Source of the DNA: Colimorpha_A sp900556615 | GTDB lineage: Bacteria; Bacillota; Clostridia; Oscillospirales; CAG-272 | Direction of reading: 5' to 3' | Length of the DNA stretch: 62,304 nt | Assembly: GCA_963598415.1 (NCBI GenBank) | Contig: CAVBUH010000034.1 | Span: forward strand, 1 to 62,304 | Shown: positions 27,683 to 38,292 of the stretch, in pieces | Numbering within the stretch: position 1 is the first letter of the stretch | How the letters are laid out: every line of letters starts with the position of its first letter | Program-made: the position numbers and the translations under genes | Notes under the pieces: generated by a model | What the model saw: the letters and a program-made list of their open reading frames with translations, nothing else | Database searches by the model: none | Told to the model about the DNA's origin: nothing

Positions 27683-30010
27683 GTGGAGAAATACGGTTCC
27701 GATAAAAGAAAACATTTATTTGATTCGGATTGGAGATTTATACGTGATCTCCCGTCACTCAGAACGAGATATGCCGGGGCTCACGATGTCTATCATACGA
27801 CGCGTACCGGCAATCGGTGTCCGTATGCAGTCAACGGGTTTGACGACTCCGAATGGAGAACGCTTGATTTGCCTCATGACTGGCTTGTTGAGATGCCGTT
27901 TGACACAGATGCATTGAACGCTCAGGGCTTTGTCAATCGGGGTGTGGCATGGTACAGAAAGGATTTTATTCTTAACGAGAATTGTCGGGGAAAACAGATT
28001 AAGCTTTGCTTTGACGGCGTTGCGGGAGCATCGGAGATTTATGTTAACGGCTCTCTTATGGAACGGAATTTCAGCAGCTATAATGAATTTACGGTGGATC
28101 TTTCAGATCGTGTTTATTTTGGAGATAAACCCAATAGTGTTGCGGTTTTTGTTGACAGAAGTGATGTTGAGCTTTGGGCATATGAAGGCGCCGGAATACA
28201 TCGGCATGTATGGCTGTACATAAAAGACGAGCTTCATATCGCGCATAACGGCATCTGGGTAAAAAGCAAGAAAACTCTCGGAAATTTATGGGCGGTTTCT
28301 GTCGAAATTACGGTGGAGAACAGCTCTTATGCAGGGAAAAATTATACTGTCAATATGAAGCTGCTTGATGAAAACGGAATTGTTGCAGCGGCCGGCAGTG
28401 AAAAGGGCTTCGTGCCTCCCGACGGAATGGCGGTGACGAAAATCAGCCTGACCGTTCATTCTCCGAAGCTTTGGGATGTCGATTCTCCGTCGCTGTACTG
28501 TGTTTGGGCAGAGGTTTTTGATGAAAGTGAATATGACTGCGGGAATACCGTTCATGGATTCAGAAGCTTCAGAGCAGATCCCGAGCATGGCTTTATATTG
28601 AATGACAGACCTTTGAAAATACGCGGTATATGCTGTCATCAGGGACATGCCGGCGTGGGAACGGCGGTTCCGGATTCCATTGTGAATTACCGGATGAGGA
28701 AACTGAAGGAAATCGGGATTAATGCCTTCAGGTGTGTTCATCATACTCCTTCAAATGAGCTTCTTGTCGAATGCGATCGGCTCGGAATCCTTGTGATGGA
28801 TGAAAATCGGCATTTTGAAACCGGAAGCGAGTTTATCGATTATGTGAAAACAATGGTGGAAAGAGACAGAAATCATCCCAGCGTCATATTTTACGCTTTA
28901 TTTAATGAAGAGCCTATCGCATCCGCGGAGGAAGGGAGACGGATTTATAACCGCCTTGCTTCAGCAATATGCCGTCTTGACGATACGAGACTTCTTACCG
29001 GAGCGATGAACGAGCTTTCGGCATTCGGCAGAGAAGGCGTCGGAACAGTTATGGATATTACGGGGTTGAATTACGGGCTTGATAATTTTGAAAAATTTCA
29101 CAGGCTTTATCCCGATCAGCCTCTTATCGGTACGGAAAATGCGGCGACCTTCGGGACGAGGGGGCAATTCAAAACTGATATGGATAAGCGCATGATTGCT
29201 TGCAATGACAGCGTGTATCTATCGTGTTTTAACAGCATGAGAGAAACTTTTGAGGTAATAGACGGGAAAGAATATGTTTCGGGAATGTTTATTTGGAGTG
29301 GATACGATTACCGCGGAGAATCTATGCCGGGGGGCTGGCCGGCTGTTGCTTCTCAGTTCGGAATTATGGATAGCTGCGGTTTTCCCAAGGGTGGTTACTA
29401 TTATTTGAAGGCATTGCTGACAAAAGAACCCTTTGTCAAGCTGCTTCAGCATTGGAATTATAAACCGGGAGAGATCATATCGCTGTCCACCGTGAGCAAC
29501 TGCGAGGAAATAGAACTGTTTTTAAACGGCGTGTCTCTCGGCAGACGTTCCTCCGATATATATCGTCAGCTTGAATGGAAAATCGTTTTTGAAGAAGGGA
29601 ATCTGACTGCCGTTGGCTATTGCGGCGGCGAAGAAGCTGCATATGATGAGCTTAAAACCGCTTCGGAACCTTTCAGAATCGTTCTTGAACCGGAACGCAG
29701 ATGTTTGGCGGCGGACGGAGCCGATACGGTTCCCGTCAAGGTCAGCACAGTGGACCGGGAGGGAAATGCCGTGTTATGCGCCGATAATCATATCTGTTTC
29801 TCTATTGTGGGAGATGGAAGCGTTTGCGGATGCGGAAACGGAGATCCGACAAGTCATGAAATTGATGCATGCCCCGAAAGAAATCTTTTTGCCGGCTTGT
29901 GTTCGGTGCTTGTCCGCGCCGGGAAAACGGCGGGGAGAATCAGGCTTATGGCTGTATCTGAAGGAATTGAAAGCGCAGAATGCGAATTTGAAGTCAAAAA
30001 TAACCCATAA
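27683..30010 (+). CDS. Glycoside hydrolase family 2 (beta-galactosidase-like)
   Basis: 775 residues without signal peptide, so cytoplasmic. Order: sugar-binding jelly roll (about 1-180), immunoglobulin-like domain (about 185-290), TIM barrel (about 300-600) with acid/base Glu in LFNEEP (near 409) and nucleophile Glu in IGTENAATF (near 485), then C-terminal beta domains. Family activities include beta-galactosidase, glucuronidase and mannosidase; the short barrel and domain set fit the beta-galactosidase group best. The start is GTG at 27683, 6 nt after AGGTG. First gene of the LacI-controlled second cluster. Confidence 0.88.
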   Translation: MEKYGSDKRKHLFDSDWRFIRDLPSLRTRYAGAHDVYHTTRTGNRCPYAVNGFDDSEWRTLDLPHDWLVEMPFDTDALNAQGFVNRGVAWYRKDFILNENCRGKQIKLCFDGVAGASEIYVNGSLMERNFSSYNEFTVDLSDRVYFGDKPNSVAVFVDRSDVELWAYEGAGIHRHVWLYIKDELHIAHNGIWVKSKKTLGNLWAVSVEITVENSSYAGKNYTVNMKLLDENGIVAAAGSEKGFVPPDGMAVTKISLTVHSPKLWDVDSPSLYCVWAEVFDESEYDCGNTVHGFRSFRADPEHGFILNDRPLKIRGICCHQGHAGVGTAVPDSIVNYRMRKLKEIGINAFRCVHHTPSNELLVECDRLGILVMDENRHFETGSEFIDYVKTMVERDRNHPSVIFYALFNEEPIASAEEGRRIYNRLASAICRLDDTRLLTGAMNELSAFGREGVGTVMDITGLNYGLDNFEKFHRLYPDQPLIGTENAATFGTRGQFKTDMDKRMIACNDSVYLSCFNSMRETFEVIDGKEYVSGMFIWSGYDYRGESMPGGWPAVASQFGIMDSCGFPKGGYYYLKALLTKEPFVKLLQHWNYKPGEIISLSTVSNCEEIELFLNGVSLGRRSSDIYRQLEWKIVFEEGNLTAVGYCGGEEAAYDELKTASEPFRIVLEPERRCLAADGADTVPVKVSTVDREGNAVLCADNHICFSIVGDGSVCGCGNGDPTSHEIDACPERNLFAGLCSVLVRAGKTAGRIRLMAVSEGIESAECEFEVKNNP

Positions 30011-30053
30011 CATAACTTGGGTTAAAATAAATTTTTATTAAGGAGAACTTAAT

Positions 30054-31124
30054 ATGAAACGTAGCATTATTACCGTATTTGTTTTGCTTTTTGCTTTTGC
30101 CGTGTCGGCAATGCCGGTCGGCGCCGTAGATATGGTGGAACCGGTCGGAGAGGTATACGCTCCCTTTGTCAACACGCCTCCTGTGCTTGACGGAATACTG
30201 TCGGAGGGGGAGTGGAACGAAAATGCAGCGTTTATTCTGAGCGATTGGAATAATAAGAGCGTTGTTGCTTCTGGATTTACCGATGTAACTCCCGGCTGGA
30301 GCAGTGTTTTCCATCTTGCATGGGATAACGACTATCTTTATTTTGCCGCCGAAACCACTGATCCTGATCTTTGCGGACGCATTGAAGGAACGGAGGGCGA
30401 TTATTACCGTATGTATATTGATTTCGGTCCCACAGTTATGGCGGGCGGCATGGATACGACCTGTTCTTTTGCATTCTGCTTGAATGAAGATGAGAACGGA
30501 AGCCTTGAAACCCAATCCCTTCTTGTTATTGATCCTACGGGTGTTGTGGAAGGTACCGGTTTTGGTACCAAAGTGGATTTGGAGAACAAGCTTTGGGTGT
30601 ACGAGGGTAAGCTGCCTTGGTCCGAGCTTCTCAAGGTTTTTGCCGACCGTACCGGCGTGAGTATTACTCCCGCTGTGGGGCTCAGTGCAACCGCGCTTAT
30701 TTACTATGCTGATTTTACCGAGGGACGTGTTTTGAGCAACTGGTTTGGAACAACCGTATCCGGTTATGAAGCTGCTACTTATTTTGGTCCGGAGGAATAC
30801 GGCATAGAGATAAGCTTTGTGGGAGCCGATGAAACAATTCCGGCAAGACCTGAGACGACATTCCCGGTTGTTACCGAACCAGATGATTCAACAGGAGCAG
30901 ACGAGAGCGTGTCTGAGGAAACCGGTGAAACTTCTTCTGATGATACACAAAAGAATCATGAAACGACGGATAACAGTGCGAAGACCGACAGTCCCACAAC
31001 TACCGACGGAGGAGACGGCGAGGACGGTTCCGTAAACCCGATTATTCCGATTGTTATTATTGTTGCAGCTGTGGCGGTGATAGCTGTCGTTGTCATTCTC
31101 ATGGTAAAAAAGAAGAAAAAGTAA
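30054..31124 (+). CDS. Surface protein with CBM9-like domain and C-terminal membrane anchor
   Basis: 356 residues: signal peptide (cleavage near AVDMVEP), a CBM9-type sugar-binding domain (about 35-255; PPVLDGILSEGEWNENA, HLAWDNDYLYFAAETTD), a Thr/Ser/Asp/Glu-rich linker, then a 20-residue hydrophobic helix and KKKKK tail. It lacks the PTSD motif seen in two other surface proteins here, so it is probably held by the helix alone. AAGGAG precedes the ATG. Likely presents a glycan-binding module outside the cell. Confidence 0.82.
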   Translation: MKRSIITVFVLLFAFAVSAMPVGAVDMVEPVGEVYAPFVNTPPVLDGILSEGEWNENAAFILSDWNNKSVVASGFTDVTPGWSSVFHLAWDNDYLYFAAETTDPDLCGRIEGTEGDYYRMYIDFGPTVMAGGMDTTCSFAFCLNEDENGSLETQSLLVIDPTGVVEGTGFGTKVDLENKLWVYEGKLPWSELLKVFADRTGVSITPAVGLSATALIYYADFTEGRVLSNWFGTTVSGYEAATYFGPEEYGIEISFVGADETIPARPETTFPVVTEPDDSTGADESVSEETGETSSDDTQKNHETTDNSAKTDSPTTTDGGDGEDGSVNPIIPIVIIVAAVAVIAVVVILMVKKKKK

Positions 31125-31162
31125 GTGAATGAGGAGCGGGCTGTTGTGTTAAGCAACAAGCC

Positions 31163-31198
31163 CGGCATTTTCCCGGTGTCCCAACCGGGGAAATGCCG
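31163..31198 (+). terminator. Stem-loop after the CBM9-like gene
   Basis: 14-bp stem CGGCATTTTCCCGG / CCGGGGAAATGCCG with one wobble, T-run a few bases later. It may reduce read-through into the binding-protein gene. Confidence 0.65.
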
Positions 31199-31349
31199 AA
31201 TCGGGTGTTTTTGACTGTATTTTCTTTGGAGTATTATGAATTTAAATGGTCAAAATTGCGGATTTTATCCGCAAAACCCGACTGCGCCTCATAGAGAAAT
31301 CCAATACAAATCCCGGCGGTTAATGCCGGGCAGATTAGGAGGAATCTGT

Positions 31350-32795
31350 ATGAAGAAAATCATCAGCTTGCTGCTGATACTGTCGTTTGTTCTTACTGTA
31401 TTGGCATGCTGTACCGAAAAAGATCAAAAGAACCCCTCAGATTCTTCGGGAACATCGCAGACCGGAACGCAGGACGGTTATAAGGCAAACGTTCCTGCAG
31501 TGGATTATAAAGGAGCTACCTTTATTCTCATGGGACGTTCACGGGACGCTGCTTGGGGGGAAATGGGACTGTTTTCGGACGGTTATGATTCAACGACGAT
31601 GAACGATGCGGTTTATAACCGAAACAGCAAGGTTGAGGCTGCCTGCAATATAAAGCTTGAACAGATTGAGGTTTACGATACGCTTACAAGCAGCGGTGTT
31701 TTTTATAAGATGCTTGCGGAAAACGCTGCCTCGGGAGATTATATTGCCGATATTTGCTGCGCGGGATTAATTGACGCCTGTAGCCTTATTTCTCAAAATA
31801 TCTTTGTCGATCTTCAGACTGTGCCGTATGTGGATTTGAATGCTCCTTGGTGGCAGCAGCGTATCAACGAGAGCGTCAGAATATTGAATAAACAGTATTT
31901 CGGTTTCAATGATATGATGCTGAATGATAAGTGTGATACCTATCTTCTTTATTTTAATAAAACCGTATTCGATGATAATCAGCTTGAGTATCCTTATCAG
32001 CATGTATATGACGGAACATGGACGAATGAAAAGCTTTTGGAATATATAATGGGCTATGGGCAGGATATGAACGGAAACGGCTATTGCGATCCCGAGGATA
32101 AGATCGGCTTTACCTATCTTCTCAACGACACCTTTTTTGTCGGAGCCGGGATTACCGGAGCAGCGCTTGACGAAGACGGATATCCGTATATGCTTGATTT
32201 TACTCAGAAAACCTCTGATGTTTATGATGTGATTACGACTGTTGTGAAGGGTGGAGTTTATAATTCCTATAATTTCGGAGATCTTGATACTGCGCGCGCT
32301 TGTTTTGATGAAAAAGGGTTATTTATGAATTTCCATATGCTTCATATGCAGGAGGTTGCCGCCTACTATGAATCTGACGTCGGAATCGTTCCTTGTCCCA
32401 AGTATGATGAGGCTCAGAAGGATTATTATTCCCGTGCGGGCTATAACGGGGCAACGGCGGTGACAATTTTGACTTCCACGGAAAATCTCGAACGGGCGGG
32501 AATTGTGCTCGAAATTTTCGGAGCCGAGTCAAAGAACTATATTTCCCCGGCGTTCTATGAAAAGCTGTTTACCGATCGCTATACCAATGATGAGGAATCG
32601 AAGGATATGCTTAGCATTGTCATAAACAGCGAGATTATTGACCTTGACCAGGTGTTCAAATGGGGAGAGATCATCGTAGCTGCATCATCAGCAGCGGGAA
32701 GAGGCGGAAGTGCCGCTACTCTCTACAGCCGTATTCTCAAATCAGCTCAGGTAAAGGTTGATGCTACAATTGAAAATTATTTCGATATTCAGTAA
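31350..32795 (+). CDS. Extracellular solute-binding lipoprotein
   Basis: 481 residues from the ATG at 31350, chosen for the consensus AGGAGG at 31337-31342; the open frame extends upstream to 31236 without a ribosome-binding site. The lipobox is VLACC near residue 20. Paralogue of 1412-2905. A 6-bp hairpin CCCGGC/GCCGGG (31312-31330) lies just before the ribosome-binding site and could affect initiation. No permease genes are near, so it must share an importer encoded elsewhere. Confidence 0.87.
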   Translation: MKKIISLLLILSFVLTVLACCTEKDQKNPSDSSGTSQTGTQDGYKANVPAVDYKGATFILMGRSRDAAWGEMGLFSDGYDSTTMNDAVYNRNSKVEAACNIKLEQIEVYDTLTSSGVFYKMLAENAASGDYIADICCAGLIDACSLISQNIFVDLQTVPYVDLNAPWWQQRINESVRILNKQYFGFNDMMLNDKCDTYLLYFNKTVFDDNQLEYPYQHVYDGTWTNEKLLEYIMGYGQDMNGNGYCDPEDKIGFTYLLNDTFFVGAGITGAALDEDGYPYMLDFTQKTSDVYDVITTVVKGGVYNSYNFGDLDTARACFDEKGLFMNFHMLHMQEVAAYYESDVGIVPCPKYDEAQKDYYSRAGYNGATAVTILTSTENLERAGIVLEIFGAESKNYISPAFYEKLFTDRYTNDEESKDMLSIVINSEIIDLDQVFKWGEIIVAASSAAGRGGSAATLYSRILKSAQVKVDATIENYFDIQ

Positions 32796-32858
32796 CTCAG
32801 TAACAATACAGAGCGGAGAAAACGGATATAATCAGTCGGGCTTGAACGGAGGATTGTT

Positions 32859-35639
32859 ATGAAAAAATTTACTGCGGCTTTGTGTCTGATAATATTGTTT
32901 CTTCTGCTTCTTGCTCTTACCGCCTGCGACAATTCTCAGAAGAAGCTGTTTCTTGTGGAAAACGGAACTACCGAATACAGGATTGTCGTAGGGGAATATG
33001 CTTCCGAGCAGGAAAGAGCCGCCGCCATATTGCTTTATGATGTTCTCAAAGCCGCAACGGGCGTTAATATTGAAATCAAGGACGATTGGCTCAGCGAAAA
33101 GCAAGGGGAACAGCCCTATGAGTATGAAATTCTGGTCGGCAGCACTAACCGTACCGAGAGTGCCGAAGCGCTTGCAAGCCTGTATCCGTACGGTGGTTTC
33201 TATGGGCAAATCGGTACAAAGATTGTCATTTGTGCCTACGACAGTACCCAAATTGAAGAAATAATGGATACCTTTATCAAGGAAGCGTTAGCTCTTGATC
33301 CCGAATATGATTACACCGACAAACTGACCTTTGTGGGAATGACGGAAAATTTACAAATCACAATGAGTGTTTCGGAGGCAGAAAGCTTTGTTCCGCTGGA
33401 CGGCATTCTGACAGAAGAAAACGGAAACTATTTTCTTAAGAACAATGGATTCACGCTTTGTTTTATCAAAAACAGCAGGAGCTACGGTGTTACAGTACTG
33501 GACAGCAACAGCGGAAAGGTGATATACCGTGCCGATACTCCGGCGGGAATCCTGACATATCGATCCTCAACCTCTGAAAAAAAGGAGCTTGGCGCCGGAT
33601 ACGATACTGTCAGGCTTGAGAAATATACCGTTACCTGTATTGCCGTCGTTCGTTCGGAGGGCGGGGCAGAGTGGAGAGTAACCGATTCTTATTCCGCTTT
33701 GCGCGAATCAGAATCCTTTCATTTCGATCGTAAGGTTGAGATGCTCTCCAAAGGTTCCGACGTGTCGGGATTTTCCTCCAAGTTTTCGATAACGGATGAA
33801 AACGGTTCTTCCGATAGAGACGGTTACGAGTATTTTATCCCCGCGGTTATCTACAAGGATACAACCTACATGAAGCGTGAAGGCTACACGACCTTGCTTG
33901 AGGATTTGACCAAAGGAGATCTTTTCTATGTAAAGGATACCTGCATCGGCTTGCCTCTTGCTATGGCAAGAAACGTAAAAAACGGTTATGTTCTTACGTT
34001 GCAGCATCTTAACCCTGAGCTTTCGGGCGGGTCGAACGCCTCCTATCAGGCGCTGACAATCAGCGAGTCGGAAAAATACGGTTCAATAGGCTATCATTTC
34101 ACCGAAAGCGGACTTGCGCTTGATTATGTCTGTCCTGCTCATATCGGACCGGATAACTATGCAGGTGTCAGCGGCTGGATTACTGTCTACCATCCTGCCG
34201 GAAAGTCTGCGGTACAGACATATACTCTTGTCCTGCATCTTTCGAAAGAGGAAAGCTTCCAGTCCGCTATGGTAGACGCTTATAAGCGTGCTTACCGACT
34301 GGAAAATCCTCCCGTTACAGACAAATATGACATGAATACCGTGTTCGAACAGAATATAGAAATTTTTGACGGTTTGTTTATTGAATTCGGTACCGGTACA
34401 GCCAAAGCTCCGGGACTTCCTGCCGCAGCCAGCGTGGTGGATTTCGATATTTTATATCGGCCGTGGTTCTATTCGATGGGTTATGTTCACCGCGGACCTT
34501 CCTATGGCTATTATCTTTATCAGGCAGGTCTTGAGCGCGGGGACGCCGGTCTTACTGCGAAGGGTAAACAGATCCTTGACTTCTGGACGTCCGATACCAT
34601 TATGAAATATGCCGTTCCGCCTACCGAATGGACTCCTCAGAATAATGCCTCCGGTGGATATATCAGCAGACGTTATTCCTATCTGCGTTCTCTCTCCGAC
34701 GGGATGGATGCAATTGCTCAGGCGTATATGCTTGCAAAAGCCAACGGACAGGAGGTCAGGCAGTGGTATGACAGTCTGATTAAATTCGGTGAATTTTTGT
34801 TGGAAAATCAGAATCCCGACGGCTCTTATTACCGTATTTACAATATTAACGGTACCGTCCCGAACAATGCGGAAGCCACTTCAAAGCTCAATACCATCTT
34901 TATCGTCCGTTATCTTTGCTACATGTATGAGATAACCGATGACGCCCGCTATTACGATGCCGCTGTTAAAGCAGCAGATTTCAGCTATGAGAATATCTAC
35001 CGGAATGTCTGTAAATTTGTTGGCGGTACTGATGACGGAAACAATCATGTTGACCGCGAATCAGCGTGTTATTCGGTATATGGCTTTAGCGCTGTTTATG
35101 ATTTGACGGGAGATAAACGTTATGCCGACGCTTTGGAATATGCCCTTATTTCTGTGATGAGCTGGGTATATTGCTACGATTATGCGGTGCCGAATGCGGG
35201 GAATGCGGCTCAGAATGAGGTTAATCCGCTGAGGGACGGTGGAGTTATCGGTTTGTCTATCATTGGACTTTACGGAACCAATATCGATACCTTTCTTGCC
35301 TGTCAATATACCGAGATGTTCAAGCAATATATCCGTACCGATGATGATACTTATCTCATGTTTGCCGAAATGCTGCAGAATAATACAAAGCTGACAACGG
35401 ATTACAGTGGTGAGCTCGATTATCTTTATAAGGGGTTCGCCTGTGAGGCTTCAAACTGCCACAATTTCCGGTATTATACCGCCGAGGAGGGCGTCTGGCT
35501 TCCCTGGATATCGGTTGCCATGATCGAACCTATTTCCGAAATGAAGAGTAAGATCGGGGTTTCAAGCATAAACGATGCGTTGTCCGCTTTCACGCGGGAA
35601 CAGATTCTTGAAAAGATGGGACTCAGCATAATCGGATAA
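32859..35639 (+). CDS. Large lipoprotein with GH67-N-like and (alpha/alpha)6-barrel-like domains
   Basis: 926 residues. A lipobox (LTAC) is followed by a segment (about 30-165) resembling the N-terminal domain of GH67 alpha-glucuronidases (RIVVGEYASEQERAAAILLYDVLKAATG in pattern). A beta-sandwich middle (about 175-470; LTLQHLNPELSGG) precedes an alpha/alpha toroid-like region (about 480-900) with repeated helical hairpins such as ENQNPDGSYYRIY and DARYYDAAVKAADFSY. The last part is like six-hairpin glycosidases. No family number can be fixed. It shares its middle and C-terminal parts with the next gene. GGAGG precedes the ATG. Confidence 0.75.
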   Translation: MKKFTAALCLIILFLLLLALTACDNSQKKLFLVENGTTEYRIVVGEYASEQERAAAILLYDVLKAATGVNIEIKDDWLSEKQGEQPYEYEILVGSTNRTESAEALASLYPYGGFYGQIGTKIVICAYDSTQIEEIMDTFIKEALALDPEYDYTDKLTFVGMTENLQITMSVSEAESFVPLDGILTEENGNYFLKNNGFTLCFIKNSRSYGVTVLDSNSGKVIYRADTPAGILTYRSSTSEKKELGAGYDTVRLEKYTVTCIAVVRSEGGAEWRVTDSYSALRESESFHFDRKVEMLSKGSDVSGFSSKFSITDENGSSDRDGYEYFIPAVIYKDTTYMKREGYTTLLEDLTKGDLFYVKDTCIGLPLAMARNVKNGYVLTLQHLNPELSGGSNASYQALTISESEKYGSIGYHFTESGLALDYVCPAHIGPDNYAGVSGWITVYHPAGKSAVQTYTLVLHLSKEESFQSAMVDAYKRAYRLENPPVTDKYDMNTVFEQNIEIFDGLFIEFGTGTAKAPGLPAAASVVDFDILYRPWFYSMGYVHRGPSYGYYLYQAGLERGDAGLTAKGKQILDFWTSDTIMKYAVPPTEWTPQNNASGGYISRRYSYLRSLSDGMDAIAQAYMLAKANGQEVRQWYDSLIKFGEFLLENQNPDGSYYRIYNINGTVPNNAEATSKLNTIFIVRYLCYMYEITDDARYYDAAVKAADFSYENIYRNVCKFVGGTDDGNNHVDRESACYSVYGFSAVYDLTGDKRYADALEYALISVMSWVYCYDYAVPNAGNAAQNEVNPLRDGGVIGLSIIGLYGTNIDTFLACQYTEMFKQYIRTDDDTYLMFAEMLQNNTKLTTDYSGELDYLYKGFACEASNCHNFRYYTAEEGVWLPWISVAMIEPISEMKSKIGVSSINDALSAFTREQILEKMGLSIIG

Positions 35640-35641
35640 TC

Positions 35642-35821
35642 TTAAGGCAATACCGTACAATGATTGTTGTGCAGTTGCGCCGCCGGATTTTTCGTCAGAC
35701 GATATAAATTGAGGAAGCAAGAGTAACTCCTCTGTCGACGAAATTTGTGAAGTATGACGGAAAAGATGCAAGCAAATGCGCAATAAAGGCGTTAGCTTTA
35801 CACCCGGCGGTATTGCATTAA
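35642..35821 (+). repeat. Family A hairpin element, copy A8
   Basis: Complete copy starting 2 bp after the stop codon of the 926-residue protein and filling nearly the whole gap between the two paralogous genes. Confidence 0.92.
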
Positions 35822-35863
35822 ATAAAAACCGGCGCACCGTGGTGCAAGGGTGGAGAGGTGTCT

Positions 35864-38230
35864 ATGAAAAAGGGAATTGCTGTTTTATGTCTGACAATGC
35901 TATTGCTTCTGTTGATCTCTTGCGGTAAGGAGAAGAAAAACGGGAAGGGATATGTTATGTTGGGAGAAAATCTGAGCGACGGAGTTGCTTTTTCAGCGAA
36001 CGGATATCGATACGAGCTTTTTAAGAACCGAGAAGGCTATTCACTGCGTACCAAAAAAGATAGTGCCGAAACGGAGGAAATATTCTTTTTCTCGGAAAAT
36101 CCGGTCTGTTTAAGAATCAAGATGTCAGGAAGAGAGACTGAAAAGGAATATTTTTCCGAGTATGAGAGACTTGAGGCGGAGGGAAATGCCATTCTTGCGA
36201 CCGCCGTGCTGGAGACGGTAACCGAATCGGTGCTTGAAGTTACGGACCGTTACTCTCTGAGCGGAGAGCTGCTTCATATTTCCCGTACTGTGACGGTAAA
36301 AAGAGCCGGTAGGGGAGATGAAGGCTTCGCCTCTGTATTCTCTCTTGAATATCAAGGGAAAGCCTCTTCTTTTGAAGATATGGAATATTTTGTTCCGGGT
36401 GTTTGGAACAAAAATTCAGAGCTTGATTCTCCGGAAGGACTCGCTTCCTCATATGACTGTGACGCTATTCTGATAAAGGATACCAGAGCCGGACTTCCGA
36501 TGATTACCGGAAGGGTGAAAAGTAACGGAGAAACGCTTTCCATCGGAAGACTTAACCCTGAAATTTCTTCCGATGTATCCGATTTCGGAGGAGAGAGATG
36601 GCTTACCGACGGAGAATATCTCTGTGGTTCGGTCGGCGCTCTTTTAAGAAAAAAGTCCTCTGTCGCGCTTGCCTATGTGTATCCGGCGGCAGAGGAACCG
36701 TACGGATATTTTTCGGGCGGTGAAAGCTTGAAGCGTTTTCATCCGATTTCCGAGGGCTTTTCCTCCTCCTTCACGGTATCGCTGCGTTCCGATAAGACCT
36801 CAGATTATAACGGCGCTATGATGGATTCCTATATATCCTATTTTTCACAGCAGGATATAGAATATTTTGACGCCGATCTCGGTTCGGCTTATACCGAGTG
36901 CATAAAGACCATGCTGCAATATTACGATACAAAGATAACGCCCGACATGAAAATTTGCGGACTGCCGTATGGCTGCTATGTGATGGACGGTCATGTGGAA
37001 TCGGATCTGACTATGGAGATGGGTTTTGTCGGCATGGAAATATCGGCTGCCTATCAGCTGATGCGGTACGGGTATGCCGCCGGTGATTCACAGTATATAA
37101 ACAGCGGTGAAGCGATGGCTGATATGTGGGCGGAATATTCCGGAAATCCCTCCGGAACGCTTAAAGTGTATTTACTGTCAAACGGTGTTTTCGATCGTAT
37201 GCCTTGCTATCTGCGCCGTATGACGGACGGTATGGAGGGAATGCTCGATTGCTGTAATCTTGCACAGTCGAAGGGACTCGATAAGCCTGAATGGTTTGAA
37301 ATAGTAGAAAACTATGCGGATTTTCTCGTCAGGGAACAGAATAGCGACGGGAGCTGGTATAGAGCGTATGATTACGGAGGCAATGTATTCAGCGACAAAA
37401 GCGTAACGGATTATAAGCAATACTATGATAAAGAAGGAATAAATCCCTCTTCCAAAAACTCTACTCCGATTCCTATTAGATTTCTTGTCAGAATGTACGA
37501 GTATACGGGGGAAGAGAAATATTTGAATGCTGCAAAGCGGGGCGCAGAGTATGTAATAACAGAGCTTGTTCCGATGGGGAAATATGCGGGAGCCACGGTA
37601 GACGGACACGAGCGTACCGATAAAGAGACAGGCGTTTTCGCCATGTACGGAATGAATGCTCTTTACAGTGTTACGGGAGAGGAAAAGTATCTGAACGCGG
37701 CAAAGCAGGCGGCGGTTTATGCCGCCTCGTGGATGATGCTGAATGATTATAAGGCGGCGGTGTCCACTGTTGAGTCAGGAGAATATTTTATTAACAATGC
37801 GTCTGTCACCGGGCAAAGCCTGATTACCAGTGGGCATAGTACGGTTGACGGATTTATGGCGTATACCTACTATGAATATTTTAAGCTCTATGTTTGGACG
37901 GGAGAAGATTTCTATTATGATTTTGCAAAGCTTGCTCAAAATAACAGCAAGCGGAATTTAAATTATGACGGACGTCTCGGCTATGCGTCGAAAGGGTTGT
38001 GTCTTGAAGCGATCAACCTTGCGGATTTCTATTTTATTACCTCCGGAAGCTATGAGAATGACAATCCCGGTGTGTGGCTTCCGTGGTGCAGTATAGCACA
38101 TATTGAACCGATTTCCGTTATGCAGGACGTTTTCGGAGCTATGAGCGTCGAAGAAGCAAACGAACTTTCAAAAGACGCGCTTCTCTCGAAAATAACCGCA
38201 TATGGCGCGGGCGGGCATCCAAAAGCCTGA
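35864..38230 (+). CDS. Lipoprotein paralogue with (alpha/alpha)6-barrel-like domain
   Basis: 788 residues from the ATG at 35864, placed 8 nt after GGAG (the GTG at 35858 is too close). The lipobox LLISC is followed by a beta-sandwich region (about 25-310; LSIGRLNPEISSD matches the paralogue) and an alpha/alpha toroid-like C-terminal half (REQNSDGSWYRAY, EKYLNAAKRGAEYV, EKYLNAAKQAAVYAA). It lacks the GH67-N-like segment of the previous protein. Likely a surface glycan hydrolase; the catalytic residues are not obvious. Confidence 0.75.
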   Translation: MKKGIAVLCLTMLLLLLISCGKEKKNGKGYVMLGENLSDGVAFSANGYRYELFKNREGYSLRTKKDSAETEEIFFFSENPVCLRIKMSGRETEKEYFSEYERLEAEGNAILATAVLETVTESVLEVTDRYSLSGELLHISRTVTVKRAGRGDEGFASVFSLEYQGKASSFEDMEYFVPGVWNKNSELDSPEGLASSYDCDAILIKDTRAGLPMITGRVKSNGETLSIGRLNPEISSDVSDFGGERWLTDGEYLCGSVGALLRKKSSVALAYVYPAAEEPYGYFSGGESLKRFHPISEGFSSSFTVSLRSDKTSDYNGAMMDSYISYFSQQDIEYFDADLGSAYTECIKTMLQYYDTKITPDMKICGLPYGCYVMDGHVESDLTMEMGFVGMEISAAYQLMRYGYAAGDSQYINSGEAMADMWAEYSGNPSGTLKVYLLSNGVFDRMPCYLRRMTDGMEGMLDCCNLAQSKGLDKPEWFEIVENYADFLVREQNSDGSWYRAYDYGGNVFSDKSVTDYKQYYDKEGINPSSKNSTPIPIRFLVRMYEYTGEEKYLNAAKRGAEYVITELVPMGKYAGATVDGHERTDKETGVFAMYGMNALYSVTGEEKYLNAAKQAAVYAASWMMLNDYKAAVSTVESGEYFINNASVTGQSLITSGHSTVDGFMAYTYYEYFKLYVWTGEDFYYDFAKLAQNNSKRNLNYDGRLGYASKGLCLEAINLADFYFITSGSYENDNPGVWLPWCSIAHIEPISVMQDVFGAMSVEEANELSKDALLSKITAYGAGGHPKA

Positions 38231-38292
38231 AGCATCAGATCGCTGTTTTAAGCTAAGTCTGTTTAGAGACAGAATATTCCCGTTATGTACTA

